A DNA stretch of 64,000 bases from Blastopirellula marina (GTDB lineage Bacteria > Planctomycetota > Planctomycetia > Pirellulales > Pirellulaceae), in assembly GCF_002967715.1 (NCBI RefSeq), contig NZ_PUIA01000051.1:1-64000 (forward strand). The letters are read 5' to 3'. The notes beneath the pieces were generated by a model that was not told where the DNA came from, searched no databases, and saw only the letters and a list, made by a program, of their open reading frames with translations. This document shows positions 9,654 to 18,759 of this stretch, in pieces. The position numbers and the translations under genes are program-made. Numbering within the stretch: the stretch's first letter is position 1; every line of letters begins with the position of its first letter.

Positions 9654-11198
9654 TTAATTGCGGACAGAGGTGGCAATCAATCCAGCTGGTTCTATCCCTG
9701 CTTGATGGTAGCAATCGAGCGTTGCCTGAATATCTTCGCGGGATATGCTTCCCAGATCGGCTTGAAGGTAAGTCTTGTTCGCTACTTGCGCGAGCAACCA
9801 CGACGCCGCCGAGTCTGGACCTTCTCCTGCGATCAGCACGATCGAGCAAGTCTTTAAGATTTCACGAACTTGATCACGCAGCGATTCCAGATCCTGTTCG
9901 CTACCACTGAGCATGAAGGAAGACTTGCCCGCTGGAATCACGGAAATACCGGTGTCACTGTCGCGGTAGGTTCCGTCTTGCCGATAGGTCTCGCGTCGAA
10001 CCGTCTCGAACAGTCCTGGACTCAACCTCAGCCCCAGTTGCTCAGATAGAGTTTTATTCTTCAGTGCTCCATCGATCATAAACACATCGCACGAGTTCTG
10101 GCTCAACCAAGCCGCCAGTCGAATGGCCAGGCTTGCCGTATCGCGACCAGGCACACATGTTCCCAGAAAAATGACCTGCGGCTGGGAGATCGACGAAGGT
10201 TCCACAGGCCCAAAGATCGAATCACAGAGTTCGATCAGTTCCAGTGACAATTGCGGGTCATCGAGTGAATCAATCGCTTGCCGTAGGGGATTGATAACTG
10301 GAATCGGCTTTTCCGGTGCCACTGGACGGTCTTGAGGTTTGAAGACGGTCGAGTGCTCCGTAGCTTTGGTCAACGGTGTACTTGACTTCGGAGGAGCTGA
10401 TGTAGGTTCGCCAGCCATCACAGGAACAGGAGCCGTAGCCTGGCGTTGGACTCGCTGTTCAACATCGCTCAACTTCTTCGAGAATGACTCTTCCTGCCGC
10501 TTCAATTGTTTGAGCAGTTCAGCCTGGATGGTTTGCGATGACTGTTGGTGCGACTCAAGAGAATCTCGCAGACGAACGATCTCCTCCTCGTATCGCTTAT
10601 CGTGCGAAGCCAGTTGTTCGCGCACTTGTTGAATTTCAGCTTCAGGATTCGACTCCATCACCAGCGTTTGGCTGGCCGATTGGGCCTGAACTCGCTGTTC
10701 GACTTCGCTCAGCTTCTGTGCAAACTCTTCCTGTTGCTTTTGGAGCTCGTTCCGCAGTTCGTTCTGGATCTCTTTCATCTCAGCTTCGATCTTCTTCGAA
10801 GACTGCTGATGTGTTTCGAGGGTATCACGCAAACGAAGGATCTCGTCTTCGTGACGCCGATCGTGCGAGGCCAGTTCCTCTTTGACCTGAGTTACCTCTC
10901 GTGCCACCTTATCCCGCTGCTTCAGCATCCCGGCCAGCTGCTGGGTGAGCTTCTGAATCAGTTCATTTTGCGCAAGCGAAACAATCGATGGCTCGGGCTT
11001 CTCTTCAGGTTCCGGCATGACGATAGTCTGCGTCATGGGTCGATCGACCGCTGCAGCACTGGAAGCCGATCGCTCAGACTTTGGCTCGCCACGCACTTCA
11101 GGTGATGCCTCCAACGAGCCTGAGGCGGCCTCTTGCGGAGGGCTGGTCTCAGGCGAATCCGTTTGCAAACCTTGCAGTGCTTTTAGAAAACGAGCCAT
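9654..11198 (-). CDS. Coiled-coil protein with degenerate BY-kinase/CpsD-like ATPase domain
   Basis: A 514-residue protein. Residues about 70-270 form long charged heptad-like repeats (coiled coil) with two related blocks, each containing SHDRRHEDEILRLRD or SHDKRYEEEIVRLRD. Residues about 335-514 have the fold signature of the CpsD/CapB (MinD-like) ATPases used in polysaccharide export: VIFLGTCVPGRDTASLAIRL, then DVFMIDGALKN as the Walker A' strand, then GISVIPAGKSS. The Walker A is degenerate: where GxxxxGK(S/T) is expected there is PGRDTAS without the lysine, so ATP hydrolysis or kinase activity is doubtful. No tyrosine cluster is seen at the C-terminus. It begins nine bases after the AAA ATPase stop codon and is surely cotranscribed with it. 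Confidence 0.72.
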   Translation of the reverse strand: MARFLKALQGLQTDSPETSPPQEAASGSLEASPEVRGEPKSERSASSAAAVDRPMTQTIVMPEPEEKPEPSIVSLAQNELIQKLTQQLAGMLKQRDKVAREVTQVKEELASHDRRHEDEILRLRDTLETHQQSSKKIEAEMKEIQNELRNELQKQQEEFAQKLSEVEQRVQAQSASQTLVMESNPEAEIQQVREQLASHDKRYEEEIVRLRDSLESHQQSSQTIQAELLKQLKRQEESFSKKLSDVEQRVQRQATAPVPVMAGEPTSAPPKSSTPLTKATEHSTVFKPQDRPVAPEKPIPVINPLRQAIDSLDDPQLSLELIELCDSIFGPVEPSSISQPQVIFLGTCVPGRDTASLAIRLAAWLSQNSCDVFMIDGALKNKTLSEQLGLRLSPGLFETVRRETYRQDGTYRDSDTGISVIPAGKSSFMLSGSEQDLESLRDQVREILKTCSIVLIAGEGPDSAASWLLAQVANKTYLQADLGSISREDIQATLDCYHQAGIEPAGLIATSVRN

Positions 11199-11207
11199 GG
11201 CTTTCGC

Positions 11208-12611
11208 TTATGCGTGTTGTCGACGCAGTTGAGAGAACAGTTGACGATACGTTCGGCGACGCGGCGATGGCATCTTGGGGTGCTGTGGCTCTTCCACTGC
11301 CGTCTCTTTGGAATCAATGACAATAATGTCACGATCGTCCCAGTCAGAAAACCCAGTAGAATGGGTAGAGAAATCTCGCGAGACGACCATCCCTTCAGCC
11401 TGCGAGTAGCTGGGCTGAATCACTTCCACTTCGGCGAGATTTTCCTCAGACCCAACCAAGAACGCGGCGATCTCGGAGTTACGCGGGCTCACGACACGGC
11501 GAATCCCGCGGATCTCTTGATCCCCTAGTGAAGCAAAGCGGTCCAGAACAATCTCTTCCTTCTCAAACTTCTCGTCAAACGGATTCGTCGCATTCTGAAA
11601 CGTCAGTTCAACCTCAGGCTCTTCAGCAGCGACTGGCGAGAACTCTTCGTCTTCTTGGGCAGGAGAGCGATCTTCAAATCGGACCACCGAAGGATATTCG
11701 ATCGCGGATTCCGACTTCGTGTCTTCCAGCGAGCCAAACTCGATAAGCGAATCGGTCGAATGCGCGTTATCGGTTCGGATTTGGCGCTTGGGAACCGGCA
11801 ACCGCTGAAGATCGGCCCAGGCTTCTTCAATTCCGTCCGCATCCAATTTCGTCTCATCCCCTAGCGCCGCCAACAGCAAGGCATGATCGCAGATCTGATT
11901 CACCAGACGCGGAACACCTTGGCTACGCTGAGCGATTGCTTCGATTGCCGAGTCGTCGAAGATCGTTTGCTTTGCTCCAACCACCTGAAGTTGCTGACGA
12001 ACGTATTTAGCTACGTCGGAGGTAGACAGCGGTTGCAAATAGGCCCGGGCACCAACGCGTTGATTGAACGACATCAGATAGGGACTGGACAGTCGTTCTT
12101 CCAGCGTCATATTGCCCAACAGAACGACCGACACGCGTGAGCGGTCTTTGCCCGCGAAATTCGTCAGTAGTCGAAGTTCCTCCAAAAGGCGAATCGGGAG
12201 CAGATCCGCTTCGTCGACCAGGATGACAATACCCATCATCCGGCGGCTTTCCAGACGCTCGACATACTCTGCAAATTGAATTCGCAGCTCCCCTTCTTCC
12301 AGGCCACGACAAGGGAGATCAAGTTCGTAGGCGATGGCCTGAAGTAGTGCGCGTCGCGAACCACAGTGACCACTATTGAGACGAACGACTTCGAAGTCGT
12401 CTTCCAGTTCTTCGTGCAAACGTAGCGCGATCGTCGACTTGCCGAGCCCTGGTGCCGAGATCAGGGTGCCGACCCCTTCGTCGCGACGAACGCATCGCAG
12501 CAGGGTCTCGATAGCTTCGAGGTGCGAATCCGTCTCCACGTAACCGACCAAGGACGGGACGCTGGGAAATGGGCGTTGCGACAATCCAAAAATTTCTTCG
12601 TACATGGTCAT
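11208..12611 (-). CDS. ExeA-like AAA ATPase of a polysaccharide locus
   Basis: An AAA ATPase of about 467 residues. It begins with MYEEIFGLSQRPFP, typical of the ExeA/GspA-like family found in secretion and exopolysaccharide loci, followed by Walker A (SAPGLGKST, near 55), Walker B (VILVDEADLL, near 125), and the sensor VSVVLLGNMTLEERL. The C-terminal part (after about residue 290) is acidic and low in complexity. The frame is open to an ATG at 12713; I prefer the ATG at 12611 (or 12605) because family members start close to that point, but no strong ribosome site distinguishes them. It probably provides energy or assembly control for polysaccharide export alongside the adjacent chain-length and BY-kinase-like proteins. 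Confidence 0.85.
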   Translation of the reverse strand: MTMYEEIFGLSQRPFPSVPSLVGYVETDSHLEAIETLLRCVRRDEGVGTLISAPGLGKSTIALRLHEELEDDFEVVRLNSGHCGSRRALLQAIAYELDLPCRGLEEGELRIQFAEYVERLESRRMMGIVILVDEADLLPIRLLEELRLLTNFAGKDRSRVSVVLLGNMTLEERLSSPYLMSFNQRVGARAYLQPLSTSDVAKYVRQQLQVVGAKQTIFDDSAIEAIAQRSQGVPRLVNQICDHALLLAALGDETKLDADGIEEAWADLQRLPVPKRQIRTDNAHSTDSLIEFGSLEDTKSESAIEYPSVVRFEDRSPAQEDEEFSPVAAEEPEVELTFQNATNPFDEKFEKEEIVLDRFASLGDQEIRGIRRVVSPRNSEIAAFLVGSEENLAEVEVIQPSYSQAEGMVVSRDFSTHSTGFSDWDDRDIIVIDSKETAVEEPQHPKMPSPRRRTYRQLFSQLRRQHA

Positions 12612-12743
12612 CCGTGTCCCGGGAAGGGTATGATCTCCGCGTCCTTGCGGCTGGTCGAACAAAATCGCTCGAGAATACAGGGCTTTCTTTTCATCGGCAT
12701 TTTCAGCCGTCATTCTCCAAACGGAGGGAATCTCAAGCGAATC

Positions 12744-14114
12744 CTATGACAACGATGGGATCAGGCTGCGAAGCAATTCGCGAATGGCTGCTAGTGGATC
12801 GTCGCGTAGCAGAAGAGTAAACTCAGGTTGTGTTTGCGTTGCTAGCACCATCAGGCCGATCACGGTCACAATTGTCAATTCAGCAAGCCGCGTCAGCACG
12901 AACGATGCTCGTCCAAACTGCCAGCGACTTTTCGAGCCTGGCTGCCCGCCAGCAGTAAGGGTCACCGTTCCCGCCACCGGAATGGGAGTCGCAGCAGCTA
13001 GTTTCTGCGTCGAAGAAATCATCGCCTGACTCGCCGAACTGGAAGCCATTTGGAAAGCAATCAGACCTGCGAAAATCACCCATCCTCCAAGCACCAAGAG
13101 AGCGGTCGATCGCCAGATGCCACCAATCGAAGCAACTTCGATCTCACCCGTGTGCTCCATCGTGATCCCATTCAGAAATCCCATCGCCTTGGCGGCATCC
13201 TTTTGACGCAACTTCAACGCATCGAGTTGGGCTTGTCTCTGCTGTCGCTCTGCTTGCAGGGTAGCAATGCGCTGCTGGTTGCGTTCGGCCTTTTTTTCGC
13301 TATCTGTCATCGGCTCAGGCGGTAGTGGCTGCGACTGATATTCATTAAGCGATGCCAACTGTGACTGAAGTAGTTCGACCTTCTTCTGATGATCCAAGAC
13401 AACCGGATGCCGAGGCGTTCGGGTTTCCAACAATTCTTTCAGACGCGACTCAGCCTGATCGAGTTGCTGCCGTGCTTGCACCCAGGCTGGGTCACGCGGC
13501 AGGGGCATCTCAACGCGAGCTGGCGGCACTTCACCAGATACCGCCGCGACCAGTCCGCGAAGCTCCGAATCCATCGCAGCGATCTCTTTTTCGGTGCTAC
13601 TTAGCTGATCGACGTAAGTGGCTTCGATTCCGCTGATCTTCTCTCGCTTCCAATCATTGAACTGGCGATCGAAATCTTGCAGGATTCGAGACAGAAGTCG
13701 CGAACTTGCCACCCGGTCGTCTCCGTAATACTTGAGGAGGAGAGTAACCTGGCCGCCAACGCGATTGGGGGAAACCTCTAAACGGCGGCGGAGGATTTCC
13801 AGGGCATCTTGATCATCCGCGACTTGCAAATCTTCGCGTAGCTGTTGGTCTTGTGCCAAATATTGGGTGAGCTGTTGGTCGGTTATCGTTGCCTGAAGAA
13901 TTTCTTCGAACAACGGTTGCAAATGCGCGTGCGCCTCAGGCTCTCGGGAGTCGGACATGATCGTTGCCTGACCTTGGGTCACGAATCCGGAATGATCCGA
14001 TCGGCACCACGGCAAGCCAACCAGAATGACCGCCAAGACCACGACCAGAGCGCGATACCATACCCATAGACCTCCGCGGCGAGATCGAGGGGGAGTGTAA
14101 CGTGGCTTTGACAT
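12744..14114 (-). CDS. Wzz/GumC-like polysaccharide chain-length membrane protein
   Basis: A 456-residue protein with one membrane segment near residues 17-36, a long coiled-coil periplasmic region (residues about 50-310, rich in Q, E, L with repeated QLDQAESRLKELLETRTPRHPVV-like text), and two further membrane segments near 325-350 and 405-430. The layout resembles polysaccharide copolymerase proteins (Wzz, GumC, KpsE), although the classical C-terminal proline-rich motif is not obvious and there is an extra membrane segment. It is the first gene of the leftward locus. The ATG at 14114 is preferred over a TTG at 14123. It probably pairs with the BY-kinase-like protein encoded at 9654-11198. 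Confidence 0.7.
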   Translation of the reverse strand: MSKPRYTPPRSRRGGLWVWYRALVVVLAVILVGLPWCRSDHSGFVTQGQATIMSDSREPEAHAHLQPLFEEILQATITDQQLTQYLAQDQQLREDLQVADDQDALEILRRRLEVSPNRVGGQVTLLLKYYGDDRVASSRLLSRILQDFDRQFNDWKREKISGIEATYVDQLSSTEKEIAAMDSELRGLVAAVSGEVPPARVEMPLPRDPAWVQARQQLDQAESRLKELLETRTPRHPVVLDHQKKVELLQSQLASLNEYQSQPLPPEPMTDSEKKAERNQQRIATLQAERQQRQAQLDALKLRQKDAAKAMGFLNGITMEHTGEIEVASIGGIWRSTALLVLGGWVIFAGLIAFQMASSSASQAMISSTQKLAAATPIPVAGTVTLTAGGQPGSKSRWQFGRASFVLTRLAELTIVTVIGLMVLATQTQPEFTLLLRDDPLAAIRELLRSLIPSLS

Positions 14115-14273
14115 GGACACCAACGGGTCACCTTGAGCAAAAGATGCTGTAGACTATAGGCAAGGAGAACCGTGTGTCCTCCTGACATCACCGCTATCTA
14201 CCTTGCATCGGTTTCGCGAGGAAGAATATTCCGTTTAGCGAGTGGGTTAACGAATATACGGACTTCGTCGATC

Positions 14274-14948
14274 ATGCCTGTCCCTGATATTTTCCGCATC
14301 AAGATCTGTGGTCTGAACGATTTCGAGAACGCTGTCGCTGTCTCGCATAGCGGGGCCGACGCGATCGGGCTGAACTTCTTTCCCCAGAGCAAACGCTGTG
14401 TGGAAAAAAATACGGCCGTGAAAATCGCGAACACGGTTCGAGGGGAGGTCCAGATTGTGGGCCTGTTTGTTAACGCAACCCCAACCGAGATCAAACAGAC
14501 TAACGAGCAGGTCGGTTTCAATTGGATTCAATTGCACGGGGACGAATCGGCCGAGTTCGCCAAGTCCGTTTATGAAACGACCGGCGTTCCTATTCTGGCT
14601 GCCAGTCGTGGATCTCTGGTGCGGTGGGCAACGCTCCCAGATGGATTCCACCCCCAAGCACTTCTGATGGATGCCGCAGTCCCTGGCTCCTTTGGTGGGA
14701 CAGGCCACCTTTCTAATTGGGATTTGGCTGCCACCTGGCGCACTATGCCGCACCTGAATCACTTAGTGCTAGCTGGGGGGTTAACGCCAGAAAACGTGGC
14801 CGATGCGATCCGAGCCGTGCAGCCTTCCGGCGTGGACGTCGCAGGAGGAGCCGAGAATAGTGGCCAGCCAGGCATCAAGGATCTCGACAAGGTCGAGGCT
14901 TTCGTCACGGCTGCCCGCGAAGCGTTTGCCAGGCTTCCTAAAGAATAA
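14274..14948 (+). CDS. trpF: Phosphoribosylanthranilate isomerase
   Basis: A 224-residue TIM-barrel enzyme of tryptophan biosynthesis, converting N-(5'-phosphoribosyl)anthranilate to its carboxyphenylamino-deoxyribulose form. Conserved segments are RIKICGLNDFENA (catalytic Cys near residue 10), GADAIGLNFFPQSKR, VGLFVN, IQLHGDES (catalytic Asp region), LVLAGGLTPENV and GVDVAGGAEN. The frame is open upstream to a GTG at 14172, but the ATG at 14274 gives the normal N-terminus. It stands alone, without other trp genes, divergent from the polysaccharide locus. Confidence 0.95.
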   Translation: MPVPDIFRIKICGLNDFENAVAVSHSGADAIGLNFFPQSKRCVEKNTAVKIANTVRGEVQIVGLFVNATPTEIKQTNEQVGFNWIQLHGDESAEFAKSVYETTGVPILAASRGSLVRWATLPDGFHPQALLMDAAVPGSFGGTGHLSNWDLAATWRTMPHLNHLVLAGGLTPENVADAIRAVQPSGVDVAGGAENSGQPGIKDLDKVEAFVTAAREAFARLPKE

Positions 14949-15195
14949 GGCCATTCCCAACCATGGGAGGTGCGACGTATCTCGTTAAATCGCACGACTT
15001 TCGCAGCTGTAACCCGAGTTTTCCGGTTACGCTGGGCCCCTCATCCCGGGTTGCTAAAGAGTGCCAGCACTTTATCATAGCAGATTAGTTGCGGCGCAAA
15101 GTTTTGCGTATTTTATGGGCCTTCCAGCGACGCACTGAAGTGGCGTTTCGCGATGGCTCATCCCCCGGTCCTTCCAATACAAGGTGGAGTTCATA

Positions 15196-16524
15196 GTGTC
15201 CCAGGTCGAAAAGCTTCCGTACAAGGTCAAGGACATCTCCCTCGCGAAGCGTGGACGTCAAGAAATCAAACTGGCCGAAGTCGAAATGCCCGGCTTGATG
15301 GCCCTTCGGGAAAAGTACCGCGACGAGAAACCTCTCGCTGGAGCACGTATCGCTGGCTGCCTTCACATGACCATCCAAACGGCCGTGCTGATCGAAACGC
15401 TGGTCGAACTGGGTGCCGAAGTTACCTGGAGCAGCTGTAACATCTTCTCCACTCAGGATCACGCTGCCGCCGCCATGGCCGAAGCCGGCATTCCTGTTTA
15501 TGCCTGGAAGGGTATGACCGAAGAAGAATTCGATTGGTGCATCGAGCAGACCATCTTCTTCCCCAGTGGCGAACCGCTGAACCTGATTCTGGACGATGGT
15601 GGTGACTTGACCGCCATGGTGCATAACAAGTTCCCGGAACTGCTGGACGGTATCAAGGGTCTTTCCGAAGAAACGACCACAGGCGTTCACCGCTTGTACC
15701 AGATGCACCAGAAGGGCGATCTGAAGACGCCTGCCATCAACGTCAACGACTCGGTCACTAAGAGCAAGTTCGACAACCTGTACGGTTGCCGCGAATCGCT
15801 GGCCGACGGTATCAAGCGTGCCACCGACGTGATGGTCGCTGGTAAGATCGTGGTCGTGGCTGGCTACGGCGACGTCGGTAAGGGCTGTGCCCAGTCGATG
15901 CGTGGCTTCGGTGCTCGCGTGATCATCACCGAGATCGACCCGATCATTGCCCTGCAAGCTGCGATGGAAGGTTACGAAGTTTGCACGATGGAAGATTGCT
16001 GCGATCGTGCCGACATCTTCGTCACCACCACCGGTAACCGTGACATCATCACCGGCCAGCACATGAAGCGTATGAAGAACGACGCCATCGTGTGCAACAT
16101 CGGTCACTTCGACCTCGAAATCGACATGGCCTGGTTGAACGGCCAAAAGGACGTCGAACGCGAAACGATTAAGCCGGCTTCGCAAGAAGGTGGCCCAGTC
16201 GATCGTTACACGTTTGCCGACGGTCATGCCATTCTGGTTCTGGCCGAAGGCCGCCTGGTGAACCTGGGCTGTGCAACCGGTCACCCATCGTTCGTGATGT
16301 CCGCCTCGTTCACCAACCAGGTTCTGGCCCAGCTCGAACTGTGGCAAAATGCTGAAGCCTATCCGCTAGGCGTTCACGTTCTGCCGAAGTCCCTGGACGA
16401 AGAAGTCGCTCGCCTACACTTGGACAAGCTGGGTGTGAAGATGACCAAGATGACCAAGGCCCAGGCCGACTACATCGGTGTTTCGGTTGACGGTCCGTTC
16501 AAGCCAGATCACTACCGCTATTAA
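15196..16524 (+). CDS. ahcY: Adenosylhomocysteinase (SAH hydrolase)
   Basis: A 442-residue cytoplasmic NAD-dependent enzyme that splits S-adenosylhomocysteine to adenosine and homocysteine, recycling the methyl cycle product. Motifs include [28 protein letters not shown], the NAD-binding [10 protein letters not shown] near residue 220, and the C-terminal KPDHYRY end that is diagnostic for the family. The start is a GTG at 15196, six bases after AAGGTGGAG; an in-frame GTG at 15184 overlaps that ribosome site and is less likely. The 247-base upstream region holds small hairpins but not the conserved core of the SAH riboswitch. A strong bidirectional terminator follows. Confidence 0.97.
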   Translation: MSQVEKLPYKVKDISLAKRGRQEIKLAEVEMPGLMALREKYRDEKPLAGARIAGCLHMTIQTAVLIETLVELGAEVTWSSCNIFSTQDHAAAAMAEAGIPVYAWKGMTEEEFDWCIEQTIFFPSGEPLNLILDDGGDLTAMVHNKFPELLDGIKGLSEETTTGVHRLYQMHQKGDLKTPAINVNDSVTKSKFDNLYGCRESLADGIKRATDVMVAGKIVVVAGYGDVGKGCAQSMRGFGARVIITEIDPIIALQAAMEGYEVCTMEDCCDRADIFVTTTGNRDIITGQHMKRMKNDAIVCNIGHFDLEIDMAWLNGQKDVERETIKPASQEGGPVDRYTFADGHAILVLAEGRLVNLGCATGHPSFVMSASFTNQVLAQLELWQNAEAYPLGVHVLPKSLDEEVARLHLDKLGVKMTKMTKAQADYIGVSVDGPFKPDHYRY

Positions 16525-16565
16525 TAGTAGCGGGGTCAGTTCTGGCTGAATCGATAAATCAAGGA

Positions 16566-16598
16566 AAAGGACTCGCTCATTCAGCGAGTCCTTTTTTT
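16566..16598 (+). terminator. Bidirectional terminator between ahcY and a minus-strand gene
   Basis: A perfect 12-bp stem (AAAGGACTCGCT at 16566-16577, AGCGAGTCCTTT at 16583-16594) with loop CATTC and a T tract after it; A residues precede it, so it can also stop leftward transcription of the gene at 16607-17134. Confidence 0.93.
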
Positions 16599-16606
16599 GT
16601 GGAACC

Positions 16607-17134
16607 TCAATTGCGGGCCTTCCACCGTATCATGCCGACCAAGCAACTAAAGTAGACCACCAATGCAGCAAGTGACCCACTAAAGAATCCACCGATCGCC
16701 TCATCAATTGCGGTATCATCGGTGGAGGCAAGATCTATCCACGTGACTACTAGGGTACCGACGAACATCATGGCAATGCCAGCCAAAAGCCCAATCGGCA
16801 TCAACTGAGCAAAGCCCAGGAAGATACAGTACCACTGCTCATCCCTATCAACAGATTCATATCGCGTTTTTCGATTCAGGCTTGCATATCCATTGAACAA
16901 TCCAGGCACTGAGATCAGTCCCCCAAAGACAATTCCAAGCCCAGGTGCCAGAATACACAGACCGAAATTACCCAATAACACCAGACCAACCGCATAGGGA
17001 AATACCGTCCCGGATGGCGTTTCTCGCTCAAAGCTGGCTGTTGGAGTTGCGGGTGACTTAAAGGGATTGTTGTCTTGCTGATTCACGATATCGAACTCTC
17101 TATACGTCGGTTGAGATCGCTCTATCGTATGCAT
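16607..17134 (-). CDS. Small planctomycete membrane protein with NPFKSP motif
   Basis: A protein of about 175 residues with a short N-terminal segment containing NNPFKSPATPTAS and four hydrophobic segments. Proteins opening with an NPF/NPY-x-SP motif and a few membrane helices are common in planctomycetes and have no known function. The frame is open to 17221, but that would run through a parS palindrome at 17190-17205; plausible starts are the ATG at 17134 or a GTG at 17086 just before the NPFKSP motif, and the latter may be the true one. It is divergent from the DUF1015 gene. Confidence 0.6.
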   Translation of the reverse strand: MHTIERSQPTYREFDIVNQQDNNPFKSPATPTASFERETPSGTVFPYAVGLVLLGNFGLCILAPGLGIVFGGLISVPGLFNGYASLNRKTRYESVDRDEQWYCIFLGFAQLMPIGLLAGIAMMFVGTLVVTWIDLASTDDTAIDEAIGGFFSGSLAALVVYFSCLVGMIRWKARN

Positions 17135-17189
17135 TCGCCACAACATGATTGCCGTAGGGCTTGGACTTTTCGGATTAAGCGAAGTAGTC

Positions 17190-17205
17190 TGTTTCACGTG
17201 AAACG
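17190..17205. promoter_or_regulatory. parS: parS centromere-like site 1
   Basis: The 14-bp core GTTTCACGTGAAAC is present within a 16-mer that differs from the widely conserved ParB-binding consensus TGTTTCACGTGAAACA only at the last base. It lies just upstream of the DUF1015 gene, 1.6 kb from parA. Confidence 0.92.
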
Positions 17206-17229
17206 TTCCCCAACCAAACAAATCATACC

Positions 17230-18531
17230 ATGCCAGATATTCGAGCCATTCACGGACTGCGTTACGACCTGGGACATATTGGTGCCCTTGCCGACGTCAT
17301 TGCCACGCCTGCCGATGTGTTGACCCCGGAGCAGATCGACGAACTTTACAAGCGTCACCCGGCCAATGTAGTTCGGGTGCTGACCAACCGGGACGAGCCT
17401 GGGGATGATGAGGTCAACAACCGGAATAGCCGGGCGAAGCGTTTCCTGACCGACTGGCAGCGACAAGGGGTTCTGCAGCGGGAGCCTGATCCGGCGATCT
17501 ATGTTTATCACCAGGAGTTCAACTGGCAAGGTCAGCAGGTAACTCGACGCGGGTTCCTGGCAGGGGTCATGCTCGAGGATATCGACCAGGAGCAATACGA
17601 AGCGGTTCAGGTTATGCTGACCGAGAACGGCTCGTCGAGCCTCCAGCAGCTCCATGCGATCGCTGCCGACGTGACTCCCCAGGTAGCTCTGTATGCCGAT
17701 CCTAGAATCTCCGTACAGCACGAGTTAGACAGCCACATCGCCACGGCGACGCCCCTGATCGCCAAGGACCAAGCTGGCGTCATCCATCGTTTATGGCCAG
17801 TCACCGACCACAACCTCATCGGTTCCATCCGCGAGAAGATGTCGCATCGCCGGTTGCTGCAAGCCAATCAGGATGCCTACGCGGCCTCCACTCTCTACCG
17901 ATATGAGCTGGCTCAGCGAGGCGACTTGACACCTCAGCATCCAGCCAATGTCGCCCTGACCGCCTTCTTCGAAATGAGCGAACCAGGCTTCGAGGTCTTG
18001 CCACGATTTCCATTGGCTCACCAGGCCCCCGCTCTTTCCAGTGAGGAGATGATCGAAAGGCTCGGCATTCACTTCGACTGCCAGAACTTCGGGAAGGGAC
18101 CTGGGACTGCAGCGGATCTCTGGGAAGAACTTCAAACCAGCGGCGAGCTAGGGCACCTGGGCATCTACTGTGCAGCGGATGAGTCCTGGCTCAGCGTCAA
18201 GTTGACAGCCGACGGGCAACTGCGAATGGAGGAAGCCACCCCCGAACGGGACGACGTCTGGCGCGAGCTAGACAACAACCTGTGGGAATGGCTGATCCTG
18301 ACCGAACTGCTAGAGACCGCCAGTGCCAAGGAAACGTTCGTCCGCACGGTCGACCACCTGGTGGAAGCTCTCGACAAGGACACTGCCAAGTCTATCCCAC
18401 TTGCCGCCCTGCTCCGCCCCATCACGATGACCCAATACCAAGATCTCGTGAACCGGGATGTTGGCTTCCTGGAGGCGATTGCTATTGGGCCATTGCCGCC
18501 CTGCGGGATGGTCATTCATCCATTCTCTTAG
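17230..18531 (+). CDS. DUF1015 family protein
   Basis: A 433-residue protein matching the DUF1015 family in its opening IRAIHGLRYD, IATPADVLTPEQ, HPANVVRVL, then RGFLAGVMLEDI and, in the centre, ADPRISVQ and HRLWPVTD. The family is widespread in bacteria and usually found near serine biosynthesis or sugar kinase genes; its biochemical activity is not established. Here it is flanked by parS palindromes on both sides and followed by parA and parB. It starts at an ATG at 17230 directly after the first parS site. The position suggests long-standing linkage to the segregation locus, not necessarily a role in it. Confidence 0.85.
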   Translation: MPDIRAIHGLRYDLGHIGALADVIATPADVLTPEQIDELYKRHPANVVRVLTNRDEPGDDEVNNRNSRAKRFLTDWQRQGVLQREPDPAIYVYHQEFNWQGQQVTRRGFLAGVMLEDIDQEQYEAVQVMLTENGSSSLQQLHAIAADVTPQVALYADPRISVQHELDSHIATATPLIAKDQAGVIHRLWPVTDHNLIGSIREKMSHRRLLQANQDAYAASTLYRYELAQRGDLTPQHPANVALTAFFEMSEPGFEVLPRFPLAHQAPALSSEEMIERLGIHFDCQNFGKGPGTAADLWEELQTSGELGHLGIYCAADESWLSVKLTADGQLRMEEATPERDDVWRELDNNLWEWLILTELLETASAKETFVRTVDHLVEALDKDTAKSIPLAALLRPITMTQYQDLVNRDVGFLEAIAIGPLPPCGMVIHPFS

Positions 18532-18536
18532 CGGTG

Positions 18537-18552
18537 CGTTTCACGTGAAACA
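18537..18552. promoter_or_regulatory. parS: parS centromere-like site 2
   Basis: A 16-mer CGTTTCACGTGAAACA, six bases after the DUF1015 stop codon, matching the ParB-binding consensus except for the first base. Confidence 0.92.
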
Positions 18553-18609
18553 GGATCGGTTACCCTGACTGGTACGAAAGTTCTTTGTATCACGAATGTG
18601 TAATTTGGG

Positions 18610-18625
18610 AGTTTCACGTGAAACA
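18610..18625. promoter_or_regulatory. parS: parS centromere-like site 3
   Basis: A 16-mer AGTTTCACGTGAAACA in the leader region of parA, with the full 14-bp core and one mismatch to the consensus. Confidence 0.92.
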
Positions 18626-18642
18626 CGTAAACTGCGGACGAA

Positions 18643-18658
18643 TGTTTCACGTGAAACG
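18643..18658. promoter_or_regulatory. parS: parS centromere-like site 4
   Basis: A 16-mer TGTTTCACGTGAAACG, 102 bases before the parA start. Sites 2 to 4 fall within 122 bases and could both nucleate ParB and repress parA transcription. Confidence 0.92.
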
Positions 18659-18759
18659 GGGCCGCATCTAGCCAAAGTGCCGTTTCCTCTTTTTTGCGTT
18701 CGTGTCTAAAATCCTCACCTCGAAAACGGATTTTCGACTCGTAACTGCATTGAGGCATC

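Noticed and set aside
14949-15195. SAH riboswitch before ahcY
   Set aside because: Short hairpins such as GTAACC/GGTTAC are present, but the conserved SAH riboswitch core was not found.
15085-16347. A 420-residue frame antisense to ahcY
   Set aside because: It has no recognisable domain, and high GC at third positions in ahcY makes the opposite strand open. ahcY is certain.
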